A stretch of DNA of 64,000 nucleotides from Nonomuraea guangzhouensis. Lineage in GTDB: Bacteria > Actinomycetota > Actinomycetes > Streptosporangiales > Streptosporangiaceae. This document shows, in pieces, positions 8,766-17,534 of the stretch. The position numbers and the translations under genes were made by a program. Location: assembly GCF_019396345.1 (NCBI RefSeq), contig NZ_JAHKRM010000014.1, positions 124,001-188,000 of the forward strand. Direction: 5' to 3'. The notes under the pieces were generated by a model. It ran no database searches, had not been told where the DNA came from, and saw nothing but the letters and a program-made list of their open reading frames with translations. Numbering within the stretch: the stretch's first letter is position 1; each line of letters begins with the position of its first letter.

Positions 8766-9962
8766 ATGAGTGATGGCCGCCAGGCCCAGCCATTGGAGAC
8801 CGACCGGCCCACCCCCTTCGACCCACCCATTGAGCTGCGGAATCGACCGCTGCTCAGCCGCCTCGCCTATCCCGACGGGCACCTCGGCTGGGTGGCGACC
8901 GGCTACACCGTCACTCGCGCCATCCTGGCGGATCCACGTTTCAGCACCCGGCGTGAGCTGCTGCACCAGCCGGTCGGCGGCGAGCGCGCGCACCAGCGGC
9001 CGACCCCCGCGGAGCCGGGCATCTTCCCGCACATGGACCCGCCCGACCACACCCGATACCGCCGCCTGCTGAGCAGCCACTTCGGGCCTCGTCGCGTCAC
9101 CGAGCTGACGCCCGCGATCCGGCGCTACACCGCGCAGGTGCTCGACGCGATGGCGGACGGTGGATCGCCCACCGACCTCGTGACGTCGTTCGCCATGCCC
9201 ATTCCGGCGCTGGTCATCTGCGAGTTGCTCGGCGTCCCCGCACAGGATCGGCACCTGATCCAGGCGGCGACCGGGGTGATGAACAACCTGGACTCCACAC
9301 CCGAACAGACCGTCGGTGCCGTGCTGTCGATCACCGAGACGGTACGCGGCCTCCTCGCTCGTCTGCGCGCCGGATCCGGTCCATCGGACGACGGGCTGCT
9401 CGCTCACGCCGTGGCGACCGGTGACCTGACCGACGACGAACTCACCAACCTCGGGATGGTGCTGCTGGCCACCGGCCATCTGCCCACGTCGAGCATGCTC
9501 GCGCTCGGGACGTTCGCGCTGCTGACCGACCCGGCCCAGCGGGCCCGTCTGACCACGGACCCGGCACTCGCCGGACCGGCGGTCGAGGAGCTGCTGCGCT
9601 ACCTGTCGATCCTCCAGTTCGACGTACGACGCACCGCGCTGGCCGACGTCGAGATCGGTGGCCAGGTCATCGCGGCCGGCGAGACCGTGGTGCTGGCCCT
9701 GCCGGTCGCGAACCGCGACCCGGAACACTTCCCCGACCCGGACCGGCTGGACGTGGACCGGTCGGCGACCGGGCACCTGGCGTTCGGGCACGGCATCCAC
9801 CAGTGTCTCGGGCAGCACCTCGCGCGGGCCGAGCTCCGGATCGCACTGACCGCGCTCTTCGAGCGCTTCCCCGACCTGCGGCTGGCCGTTCCGGCGGCCG
9901 AGGTGCCGACCCGTGACCGCATGGCGGTGTACGGAGTGGACCGGCTGCCGGTCGCGTTCTAG
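8766..9962 (+). CDS. Cytochrome P450 with atypical I-helix
   Basis: A 398-aa soluble bacterial P450. The haem-ligand loop FGHGIHQCLG lies near residue 346. The K-helix ExxR appears as EELLRY, and MDPPDHTRYR is the usual N-terminal-half signature. The I-helix is odd: where most P450s have A-G-x-D/E-T-T, this reads TGHLPTSS, so the acid and its paired threonine are both missing. Some P450s that act on carrier-bound substrates or that do not do simple hydroxylation also lack the pair. ATG at 8766 follows AGCGG. It is divergent from the PKS operon and 19 bp upstream of the aldo/keto reductase, so it is taken as a tailoring enzyme of the pathway. Confidence 0.88.
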   Translation: MSDGRQAQPLETDRPTPFDPPIELRNRPLLSRLAYPDGHLGWVATGYTVTRAILADPRFSTRRELLHQPVGGERAHQRPTPAEPGIFPHMDPPDHTRYRRLLSSHFGPRRVTELTPAIRRYTAQVLDAMADGGSPTDLVTSFAMPIPALVICELLGVPAQDRHLIQAATGVMNNLDSTPEQTVGAVLSITETVRGLLARLRAGSGPSDDGLLAHAVATGDLTDDELTNLGMVLLATGHLPTSSMLALGTFALLTDPAQRARLTTDPALAGPAVEELLRYLSILQFDVRRTALADVEIGGQVIAAGETVVLALPVANRDPEHFPDPDRLDVDRSATGHLAFGHGIHQCLGQHLARAELRIALTALFERFPDLRLAVPAAEVPTRDRMAVYGVDRLPVAF

Positions 9963-9981
9963 TGGAAGGTAGCTTTGGATC

Positions 9982-10935
9982 ATGCGTTACAGGACCTTGG
10001 GCGACTCGGGCCTCCGGGTGTCGGTGATCGGGCTGGGCTGCAACAACATCGGTTCGCGTATCGACGCCGCCCGCACCAGGGAGGTGGTGGACGCGGCGAT
10101 CGAGGAGGGCGTGACCCTCTTCGACACCGCCGAGGTGTACGGCGCGGTGCACGGCGCCTCCGAGGAGATCCTCGGCGAGGTGCTGGCCGGTCGGCGGCAC
10201 CAGGTGGTCCTGGCCACCAAGTTCGGCAGACCCGGCGACCGCCCCGACGACGAGCAGGGTGAGGCACGCGGAACGCTGGGCGGCCGGTCGTACATCCGGC
10301 GCGCGGTGGAGGGGTCGCTGCGCCGCCTGCGTACCGACTACATCGACCTTTACCAGTACCACTTCCCCGACGGCGTCACCCCGATCGAGGAGACGCTGGA
10401 CGCCCTGACCGAGCTGGTGCGTGAGGGCAAGGTCCGGTACATCGGCAGCTCCAACTTCGCCGGCTGGCAGATCGCCGAGGCCGCGCACATGTCCCGCGAG
10501 AGAGGATGCGCGTCGTTCGTGTCGGCGCAGAACCACTGGTCGTTGCTGGAGCGCGGCGCGGAGCGCGAGGTGGTGCCGGCGGCCCTGCACTACAAGGTCG
10601 GTATGCTGCCGTACTTCCCGCTGGCCCACGGGCTGCTGACGGGGAAGGTACGACGCGGGCAGGAGCCACCGGCCGGGACCCGGCTCGCGGCGCGTCCGCA
10701 CCTCGTCACACCGGACAAGCTGGACCGGGTGGAGGTGCTGAGCACCTGGGCCGACAAGCACGACCGGTCCCTCCTGGACGTGGCCATCGGCGCGCTGGCC
10801 GCACTGCCCGGCTGCGGTTCGGTGATCGCCGGTGCGACCGGCCCGGAGCAGATCCGGGCCAACGCGGCGGCCGGCGACTGGGAACCGACCGCCGCGGAAC
10901 TGGCCGAGATCACTGAGCTGATGCCGCTCTCCTGA
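9982..10935 (+). CDS. Aldo/keto reductase
   Basis: A 317-aa NAD(P)H-dependent oxidoreductase of the AKR fold. The catalytic tetrad is visible: Asp and Tyr in FDTAEVYG, Lys in ATKFG, and His in YQYHFPD. SSNFAGWQ and the C-terminal IAGATGPEQIRANA cofactor motif are typical. It probably reduces a ketone or aldehyde intermediate in the cluster, or acts on a sugar-like partner. The role is inferred only from position. It has GGAAGG upstream and is co-transcribed with the P450, and it converges on the next histidine kinase with a 15-bp gap. Confidence 0.85.
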   Translation: MRYRTLGDSGLRVSVIGLGCNNIGSRIDAARTREVVDAAIEEGVTLFDTAEVYGAVHGASEEILGEVLAGRRHQVVLATKFGRPGDRPDDEQGEARGTLGGRSYIRRAVEGSLRRLRTDYIDLYQYHFPDGVTPIEETLDALTELVREGKVRYIGSSNFAGWQIAEAAHMSRERGCASFVSAQNHWSLLERGAEREVVPAALHYKVGMLPYFPLAHGLLTGKVRRGQEPPAGTRLAARPHLVTPDKLDRVEVLSTWADKHDRSLLDVAIGALAALPGCGSVIAGATGPEQIRANAAAGDWEPTAAELAEITELMPLS

Positions 10936-10950
10936 ACGCCCGCCGTCCAC

Positions 10951-12174
10951 TCACCCCTGTGGCTGAGGAGCGTCCGGTTTCGTGGGCGGCAGGGGCAGCG
11001 TGACCACGACCTCGAAACCGCCTGACGGCTTCGCTTGGGCCGTGACCGTTCCCTTGTAGAGCTTGACGCGTTCGCGCATGCCGATCAAGCCATGACCGTC
11101 CTCCTTGGGGGCCGCCGTCACCCCGCGCCCGTCGTCGGTGACGCGCAGCACCAGCGTGGTGCTGTGGAACGTGACCGTGACCCACGCCGTGGCGGGACCG
11201 GCGTGTTTGAGGATGTTGGTGAGGCATTCTTGGATGACCCGGTAGGTGCACAGGTCGATTCCGGGTGGCAGCGGGCGCGCGGCGCCGGTGACCGTCACGT
11301 GCACCGGCACGCCTGCCGAGCGCACCCGTTCCACCAGTGGTCCGAGCCGCTGCAGGCCGGGCGCCGGATCGTAGCCGTCGTTCTCGTCGTCGACGTCGAT
11401 GCGCAGGACGGACAGCAGCCGTTTCATCTCGCCCATGGCCTCGCTGCCGGTGTCGGCGATGGTGGTCAGCGCGCCCCGCGCGGTGCCGGGGTCGGAATCG
11501 AAGACATAGCGGGCGAGCCCCGCCTGGATGATGATGACCGACATGTGGTGGGCGACCACGTCGTGCAGTTCGCGGGCGATGCGCACCCGCTCCTCCGTGA
11601 CGGCGCGGCGCGCGTTGTCGTCCTGCTCGCGACGGAGTCGCTCGGTGAGGTGGGCGAGCCGCCTGTTGCGCTCGACCAGCAGCCTGGTGCCGTTGCCGAA
11701 CGTCCAGGCGACGGCCATCATGATGCTGGCCTGCAGGATGTTGAGGCCGGTGAATTCGTGCGGGGCCAGGAACGCCGACTGCCACCAGGAGACGGCGACG
11801 GGCAGCACGCACGGGACGGACACGGCCGGCGGCAGCCGGCCGGCCACGGTGTAGAGCGCCAGCAGGGTCGAGGCCAGGTTGATCCTGGTGTCGTAGCCGG
11901 CCGCGTGCAGGATGATCGCGGTGACGCAGCAGACCCCCAGCACGATGAGCGGCGCACGCCGCCGCCAGGCCAGCGCCAGGTTGGCCGTCAGGGTCAGCCC
12001 GACGCCCCAGACGTCCAGGGGGCGCTGCGCGTAACCCTGATCGGCCGAGCTGCCGCCCACGGCGAACCCGAACCCCAGCGTGATGCCGGCGATGACGAGG
12101 CCGAACACCAGGTCGGTGAGGAAAGGGTTCGCCACGGCGAGCCGTTTGAGGGACGACAGCACCTTTGCCCGCAT
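10951..12174 (-). CDS. NarL-type sensor histidine kinase (orphan)
   Basis: A 407-aa membrane sensor kinase. The N-terminal 160 residues hold about five hydrophobic segments with short loops. The dimerisation and phosphorylation domain contains ARELHDVVAHHMSVI (phospho-His in ELHD), then an HATPase_c domain with TNILKHAG (N box), DDGRG and GHGLIGM. This is the HisKA_3 class that normally partners a LuxR/NarL response regulator. No regulator gene is adjacent, which is unusual. The signal is unknown. The ATG has little visible ribosome site. Confidence 0.85.
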   Translation of the reverse strand: MRAKVLSSLKRLAVANPFLTDLVFGLVIAGITLGFGFAVGGSSADQGYAQRPLDVWGVGLTLTANLALAWRRRAPLIVLGVCCVTAIILHAAGYDTRINLASTLLALYTVAGRLPPAVSVPCVLPVAVSWWQSAFLAPHEFTGLNILQASIMMAVAWTFGNGTRLLVERNRRLAHLTERLRREQDDNARRAVTEERVRIARELHDVVAHHMSVIIIQAGLARYVFDSDPGTARGALTTIADTGSEAMGEMKRLLSVLRIDVDDENDGYDPAPGLQRLGPLVERVRSAGVPVHVTVTGAARPLPPGIDLCTYRVIQECLTNILKHAGPATAWVTVTFHSTTLVLRVTDDGRGVTAAPKEDGHGLIGMRERVKLYKGTVTAQAKPSGGFEVVVTLPLPPTKPDAPQPQG

Positions 12175-12280
12175 CAGCGCATGCTAACCGCGATCACCAA
12201 GGATCCTCATCCACCGCAGGGCCTATGCCATCCGCGGTATACACGCGGGCGGCCATACCGCAGCCGGTTGAACGAGCTGG

Positions 12281-13846
12281 TCAGGGGAGAGGGCCGAGAC
12301 TGAGATGCCGGCCGTCGAGCTCGGATTCGATGGTGCCGGAGATGGCATTGGGCTGGATCAGCACGTTGTTCGCCGTGAGATATCCGCTGTGTCGTCCGGA
12401 TACCGCGAGGTCGGCGCTGTAGCGGGAGGGTGCCCCGTAGAGGCCCGGCTTACCGTAATAGCTCCGCTCGATGCCGTTGAGCACGAATCCCGGTTCGTCG
12501 GCGTAGTTCGTGTAGGTCACCTCCAGCAGATACGCGAATGGTGGCAGCGGCGAGGGCCGGCGCGTGATGTCGATGCTCCCGGAGATCTTCCCGGCATGGT
12601 GTGCCACGGGCCGGAGGTCGGGCGGGACGTGGCCGGCGACCGGTGGCGCCCAGGACGGCGTGGGTGCCGGGCGGGCGGGCCCGCGCCGGGCGGGCGTGCG
12701 TTCCGGAAGGTGGGCGACGACGACCCTGGTCCGCGTGCCACGCACCTGTTGCTGCCAGAACAGCACGGCCGTGCCGTCGGGCCTCCACCTGAAGTTGGGC
12801 TTGGAGTCCCAGCCTGCGGCGATCGCGCCGGGGGCGAGCGGCTGTCCGGTGTACGAGCCGCGGGTGTCGTGCTCGTCGACGAGCCATGGTTCGGCGATCT
12901 CCGGGTTGCGGGCGGTGAACGCCGCGAACGGCAGCGCGGGGACGCCCTCTTCGATGAACGCCGGCCGGCGAATCTGCGAGAAGGTCTCGAGCAACCCGGT
13001 GGTGCGGGCGCTGCCGACGACCATCCATCGCCGTCCCTTGTGGCGGCCGGGTGCGAAGTCGACATCCTCATCCCAGTCCAACGCCGAGGTCAACCGGCTC
13101 TCGCGCCCGGAGCGCAGGTCGACTTCCACGACGTCTGGATTGCCCGCCTCGAACGCGTTGAGGAATCGCGCGAACGTCACGGCCTGCCCGTCGGGGGTGA
13201 AGCCCTTGAGCTCGCCGTCCGTCGCGACCACCCGGGCGTCCTCCACCTGGTAGGCGTCGCCGTGACGAGCCAGCCTGCCGACGATGCCCACTCCGGTGGG
13301 CCGTCCCGACGCTGTACGGCGGACCTGGCTGAGCGCTACGTGCCGGCCGTCCGGCGCCAGCCGGAACTCCCGCTGGTCCTGCTCGACGTTCGGATCCCCG
13401 GCGGCCGGGGGCACGATGGGCACGACGGTCGCCCGGCGGCAGTCGATCACCGATGGAACGCATTCCACGACGCCGTGATCCGCCGGCGCGTCGGGCGTTT
13501 GGGATCCGATGCGGACCAGCACCCGCCGGCCGTCGGGGAACGCGATCGGCTTGAGCAGTTCGGGGCCGTTCCACGCCTGGCACGTCAGGCAGCGCAGCCC
13601 GGTGCCGTCCTCGGTGAAGGACACGAGCTGGGTGCCCCGGAAGCCGGTGGACGTCGCCGCCGCGAGGACGCGTGAGCCGTCCGCGGTGTAGCCGGGGAAG
13701 CGGACACTGGTCACCGAGGCGGGCAACGGAACGATCGTCGACACGACCCGCTCCGGCTTGGGAGGGGGAACCTGCCCGCCGGGGAGCACGCCCCAGAACA
13801 TCATCGTCAGCGCCGTGCCGAGCGTGGTGAGGCTACGCACGGGCAT
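12281..13846 (-). CDS. Secreted TolB/PD40-like beta-propeller protein
   Basis: About 521 aa. The N-terminus (MPVRSLTTLGTALTMMFWG) looks like a weak signal peptide. The body shows repeated propeller-type strands such as PGYTADGSRVL, IAFPDGRRVLVRIG, FRLAPDGRHVALSQ and FRWRPDGTAVLFW, as in PD40/TolB-like repeats. The last 90 residues are a distinct beta-rich domain without a family I can name. The ATG at 13846 overlaps the esterase stop by 14 bp, so the pair is co-translated and probably works together outside the cell. An in-frame start at 13984 exists but lies well inside the esterase gene and gives a non-family N-terminus. Confidence 0.6.
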   Translation of the reverse strand: MPVRSLTTLGTALTMMFWGVLPGGQVPPPKPERVVSTIVPLPASVTSVRFPGYTADGSRVLAAATSTGFRGTQLVSFTEDGTGLRCLTCQAWNGPELLKPIAFPDGRRVLVRIGSQTPDAPADHGVVECVPSVIDCRRATVVPIVPPAAGDPNVEQDQREFRLAPDGRHVALSQVRRTASGRPTGVGIVGRLARHGDAYQVEDARVVATDGELKGFTPDGQAVTFARFLNAFEAGNPDVVEVDLRSGRESRLTSALDWDEDVDFAPGRHKGRRWMVVGSARTTGLLETFSQIRRPAFIEEGVPALPFAAFTARNPEIAEPWLVDEHDTRGSYTGQPLAPGAIAAGWDSKPNFRWRPDGTAVLFWQQQVRGTRTRVVVAHLPERTPARRGPARPAPTPSWAPPVAGHVPPDLRPVAHHAGKISGSIDITRRPSPLPPFAYLLEVTYTNYADEPGFVLNGIERSYYGKPGLYGAPSRYSADLAVSGRHSGYLTANNVLIQPNAISGTIESELDGRHLSLGPLP

Positions 13847-15272
13847 CGTCGCACCCCGTCCGGGGGCAGGTCGCCCCGATCTTGACGGAGACCGAGCGCC
13901 ACCCCTTCGTCGCGTCCGGGCCGAAGTCGGTCTGCTGTACGGTGTGGCTCGGGCCGAGATCGATCGAGAACGCCAGGCGCCCATGCCGATCGGCCGTCAC
14001 CACCCGGGTCCTGTCTCCGATCTTGATCGGGTATCTCCTGCCCGACTGGCGATTCGGCGGTGTCACCACGTCGAGACGGCCGCTGCCGGTGGCGGTGAGG
14101 GCGTTGCGGCGTACGGTCAGATAGGCGAATTCGCGGACCTTCCGCTGCGCCTGGAACATCCATCCCCAGGCCGTGAAGGACGCGCGCGCGGTGGAGACCG
14201 GGAGGGCCGACGGCGCGCTCACGCGTGGTCGCAGCAGCGGCTTGAGCCAGGAGACGAACTCCCGCAGGTCCCGCTGCCAGTACGGCGCGGAGTGCGAGCC
14301 CGGCAGGAAACGTGCGTCCGCGTCCCGGATGCCGGCCTTCTCCAGCGCCGCCACGAAGTTCCGCGCCATCTGACAGGCCCCCGCCTCGATCAGCAAGCGG
14401 GTCTGCCACTGCCGGCGCTCGACCGGATCGGTCGGCGGCTTCTGCGCGTCATAGGGGCCGGGCTCGCCGGTGCCGGAGCGGACGAACAGGTGCGTTCCCC
14501 GCAGATTCCCGGCGAGGTCGGTGGGATTGTTGTCGCGCCACACCACCTCCTGCTCTGCGGGATTGCCCCGGACGCAGTTCTGCTGCCCGCGCGGATCGGA
14601 CCTGATGTCCAGCGCACCGGAGAACGATCCGGCGTAGCCGAACGTCCCGGGGAATGCCGCGGCGTACTTGACCGCACCGCCACCGCCCATCGAGATGCCG
14701 GCGATGGCGCGGCCGGCGGCGTTCGCCTGAGTCGGCAGGGTCCTGTCGATGAACGGGACGAGCTCGCGAACGTGGTAGCTCTCCCAGGCCGGCACCGGGC
14801 CGGAAGTCCCCTGGGTGAGGCCGAACCAGTCGGTGTAGCCGCCGTTGCGGTTCTTGCCGTCCGGTCCCTGGTCGGAGCCGTCCGGCATGACCACGATGAT
14901 GGGCAGGTCGCCGACGATGGTGTCGACCTGGTCGCGGTCGATCCAGTTCGTACGGTCACCGCCCGCGCCGTGCAGCAGGTAGAGGGTCGGATAGTGAGTC
15001 CGCCCCGAGGCGTCGAAACCATCGGGGAGCAGCACGTCGACGCGCTGCTCGCCCCGCATGGCCCGGGAACGCAGGGTGTAGGTGACCAGGCGCCCGTCAG
15101 CCGACCGGCCGACCTGGCTGGCGCCCAGCCGGATGGGTGTGGCGCGCTCGACGCAGACCGGCCAGGGGGTTTCGGCTGATGCGGGAGCAGGTGCGGCGAG
15201 GCCCGTGCCGAGGAGTACGGCCAGCGCCGCGGCTGCGGCTCGGGACCAGCCCACCAGGTATAGAGGAATCAT
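13833..15272 (-). CDS. Secreted alpha/beta-hydrolase esterase (esterase D/antigen 85-like)
   Basis: A 479-aa exported esterase. A signal peptide covers about 1-33 and ends APASAETP. The hydrolase domain shows an oxyanion-region LLHGAGG, the nucleophile elbow GISMGG, and a late GSHSAPYW that should supply the catalytic His. This layout is the PF00756 family of esterase D, feruloyl esterases and mycolyltransferases. A C-terminal domain of about 120 residues follows (after SLLRPRV-like linker residues) and is probably for binding. The natural substrate is unknown. It is first gene of a two-gene operon with the propeller protein. Confidence 0.78.
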   Translation of the reverse strand: MIPLYLVGWSRAAAAALAVLLGTGLAAPAPASAETPWPVCVERATPIRLGASQVGRSADGRLVTYTLRSRAMRGEQRVDVLLPDGFDASGRTHYPTLYLLHGAGGDRTNWIDRDQVDTIVGDLPIIVVMPDGSDQGPDGKNRNGGYTDWFGLTQGTSGPVPAWESYHVRELVPFIDRTLPTQANAAGRAIAGISMGGGGAVKYAAAFPGTFGYAGSFSGALDIRSDPRGQQNCVRGNPAEQEVVWRDNNPTDLAGNLRGTHLFVRSGTGEPGPYDAQKPPTDPVERRQWQTRLLIEAGACQMARNFVAALEKAGIRDADARFLPGSHSAPYWQRDLREFVSWLKPLLRPRVSAPSALPVSTARASFTAWGWMFQAQRKVREFAYLTVRRNALTATGSGRLDVVTPPNRQSGRRYPIKIGDRTRVVTADRHGRLAFSIDLGPSHTVQQTDFGPDATKGWRSVSVKIGATCPRTGCDDARA

Positions 15273-15409
15273 GAAACGTCATGCTCCCCGGCGATTCCGC
15301 CGTTCCCCGGATGCTTTCCTGACGGTTCCCTGACGGCTTCAGAGGATCGATACGAGGGGTGGGAAGCCCATCGTTAGCATGCGGAGGGCGAAGGCATAGA
15401 GGGGACCGC

Positions 15410-16141
15410 ATGGGCACGCGCGATTCAACAGGGGACGCGACCGGCGCTCGGGTGCTGGTCATCGACGATGATCCGCACATCGCCGAACTGCTCGTCACCA
15501 CCCTGCGCCTCGCGGGCTTCCAGGTCGCCTCGGCCGCCTGCGGAGCACAGGCCCTGGAGGCGGCGGTCGCCTTCCGGCCGGCGGTCGCCATCCTCGACGT
15601 GATGCTGCCCGACATCGACGGCTTCGACGTCATCCGCCGCCTGCGACGTGGCGGCCACACCTTCGCGGTGCTCTTCCTGACCGCTCGCGACGGGACCGAG
15701 AACAAGATCGAAGGACTCAACCTCGGTGGCGATGACTACATCACCAAGCCGTTCAGCATCGGCGAGGTCCTGGCTAGGCTGCACGCGGTGCTCCGGCGCG
15801 GGCGGGGCGCGGACGAGCGGTCCGTGCTCCGCTACGCCGATCTGGAGATGGACCAGGACGCCCACCGGGTCCGGCGCGGCGAACGCCTGGTCGAGCTCTC
15901 GCCCACTGAATACCGGCTGCTGCGCTACCTGCTGATCAACGCCGGCCGGGTGGTGTCCAAGGCGCAGATCCTGGACCAGGTGTGGCAGTACGACTTCGGC
16001 GGTGACGCCGGGGTGGTGGAGAAGTTCGTCTCCAACCTCCGCCGCAAGATCGACCTCGGCGAACAGCCATTGCTGCACACGATCCGCGCGTTCGGCTACG
16101 CGCTCAGGCTGCCGCCGGACGACGAGGCCGCCGCCGGGTGA
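15410..16141 (+). CDS. OmpR-family response regulator
   Basis: A 243-aa two-component response regulator. The receiver domain has the acidic pair in VIDDD, the phospho-Asp in ILDVMLPD, the T in FLTARDG and the Lys in ITKPF. The C-terminal winged helix shows LSPTEYRLLRYL, VVSKAQILDQVW and VVEKFVSNLRRK, as in OmpR/PhoB members. ATG at 15410 follows GAGGGGACC. An earlier in-frame start at 15359 is unlikely. Its TGA overlaps the GTG of the kinase gene by 4 bp. Confidence 0.92.
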   Translation: MGTRDSTGDATGARVLVIDDDPHIAELLVTTLRLAGFQVASAACGAQALEAAVAFRPAVAILDVMLPDIDGFDVIRRLRRGGHTFAVLFLTARDGTENKIEGLNLGGDDYITKPFSIGEVLARLHAVLRRGRGADERSVLRYADLEMDQDAHRVRRGERLVELSPTEYRLLRYLLINAGRVVSKAQILDQVWQYDFGGDAGVVEKFVSNLRRKIDLGEQPLLHTIRAFGYALRLPPDDEAAAG

Positions 16142-17529
16142 ACCTGATCCCACGTACTCTGCGCGGCCGGCTGCTGACCGGCATCACTCTGCTGGTGTCG
16201 CTCGGGCTCGCCGGTTCCGCGCTCGCCGCGTACGCGATGCTGAGCTCCTTCTTCGAATCCCGGGCCGCACGGCAGCTGACCGCCATCGCCGCGCGCGTGG
16301 ACCAGAGCCTGTCCCGCCAACGGGACCTGCGGGGCGTCGAGCGGGCGCTGCATCTGCTCGACGGAGACCGTGTCGAGGCGGAGTTCTTGGACACCGGCGG
16401 CAAGGTAGCCGTGCGGCAAAGTAGCGACGCCTTCGTCCGCGTGCTGGACGCCGCGACGATCGCCCGGCTGCGCGGCTCCCCAGAGAAGATCATGCGGCTC
16501 GAAGCGGCGGGGAATCCCTATCGTGCCCGCTACCACCGCTTGGACACGACGGACGGGCTCCCCGTTGAAGGTGTCGTCATCGCCCTCTCCCTGCGCAACG
16601 ACGAGGACACCCTTGACCGGCTCGCTCGTTACGAGGTGGTCGTGACCTCGGTCGCCCTGCTCGCCCTCGTCGGCCTCGCCGTCGCCGTGCTCCGCGTGGG
16701 GCTCAGGCCGCTGGAGAGCATGGCCGTCACCGCGACCGCCATCGCCCAGGGAGACCGGACCCGGCGGATCCCCGCCGGTGTCCCGCGCACAGAGACCGGC
16801 CGGCTCGCGACCGCGCTGAACCACGCGTTCGACGAACAACATCAGGCCGAGGAACGACTGCGCCGTTTCGTCGCCGACGTCTCCCACGAACTGCGTACGC
16901 CCCTCACCACCATCGGCGGCTGGGCCGAACTGTACTTCCACAACGACCTGCCCGCGCAGACCGTGACGACCGCGATGAGCCGGATCGCCGAGGAGGCCGC
17001 GAGCATGCGCAACCTGGTGGAAGAACTGCTCCTCCTGGCCCGCCTCGACCAGCAACGGCCGCTGGAGACGGCGCCCCTCAGCCTCGTCGACCTGGTCGAG
17101 GCGATCGTCTCCGACGCCCGGCTGATCGATCCCGATCGCCCCATCACCCTGTCGGCGCCCGCCGACGATCCCCTGGTCATCATCGGCGACGTCGAGCGGC
17201 TGCGCCGGCTCGTCCGCAACCTCCTCGGCAACGCGCTCCAGCACACCCCATCCGGTACGGCGATCCGCGTCGGGCTGTTCGCACCGTCCGACGACGACGC
17301 CGTCCCCCGCGTGCGACTCGTGGTGGCCGACGAGGGCCCCGGAATCGCCCCCAGCCTGCGCCCGCACCTCTTCGAGCGGTTCTCTCAGGGCGATCCGGTA
17401 CGCCGACAGGGCAGCGGGCTCGGCCTCTCCATCGCCCGCGCGATCGCCGAGGCACACCAGGGAACCATCGAACTGCGCACGGGCAGCGAGTTCGTCGTCA
17501 CCCTCCCTGCGAACGCCGGCTCGGCCTGA
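16138..17529 (+). CDS. Sensor histidine kinase, partner of the OmpR-type regulator
   Basis: A 463-aa kinase with the classical layout. One membrane segment is near residues 11-35 and a second near 163-183, with an extracytoplasmic sensor domain of about 125 residues between them. HAMP-like residues follow, then HisKA with the phospho-His in DVSHELRTPL, then HATPase_c with NLLGNALQHT, DEGPGIAP and GSGLGLSIA. The GTG start overlaps the regulator stop (GTGA). The signal is unknown. The divergent esterase operon starts about 140 bp upstream of the regulator and is a plausible target, which is inference. Confidence 0.92.
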   Translation: MNLIPRTLRGRLLTGITLLVSLGLAGSALAAYAMLSSFFESRAARQLTAIAARVDQSLSRQRDLRGVERALHLLDGDRVEAEFLDTGGKVAVRQSSDAFVRVLDAATIARLRGSPEKIMRLEAAGNPYRARYHRLDTTDGLPVEGVVIALSLRNDEDTLDRLARYEVVVTSVALLALVGLAVAVLRVGLRPLESMAVTATAIAQGDRTRRIPAGVPRTETGRLATALNHAFDEQHQAEERLRRFVADVSHELRTPLTTIGGWAELYFHNDLPAQTVTTAMSRIAEEAASMRNLVEELLLLARLDQQRPLETAPLSLVDLVEAIVSDARLIDPDRPITLSAPADDPLVIIGDVERLRRLVRNLLGNALQHTPSGTAIRVGLFAPSDDDAVPRVRLVVADEGPGIAPSLRPHLFERFSQGDPVRRQGSGLGLSIARAIAEAHQGTIELRTGSEFVVTLPANAGSA

Positions 17530-17534
17530 GACCG

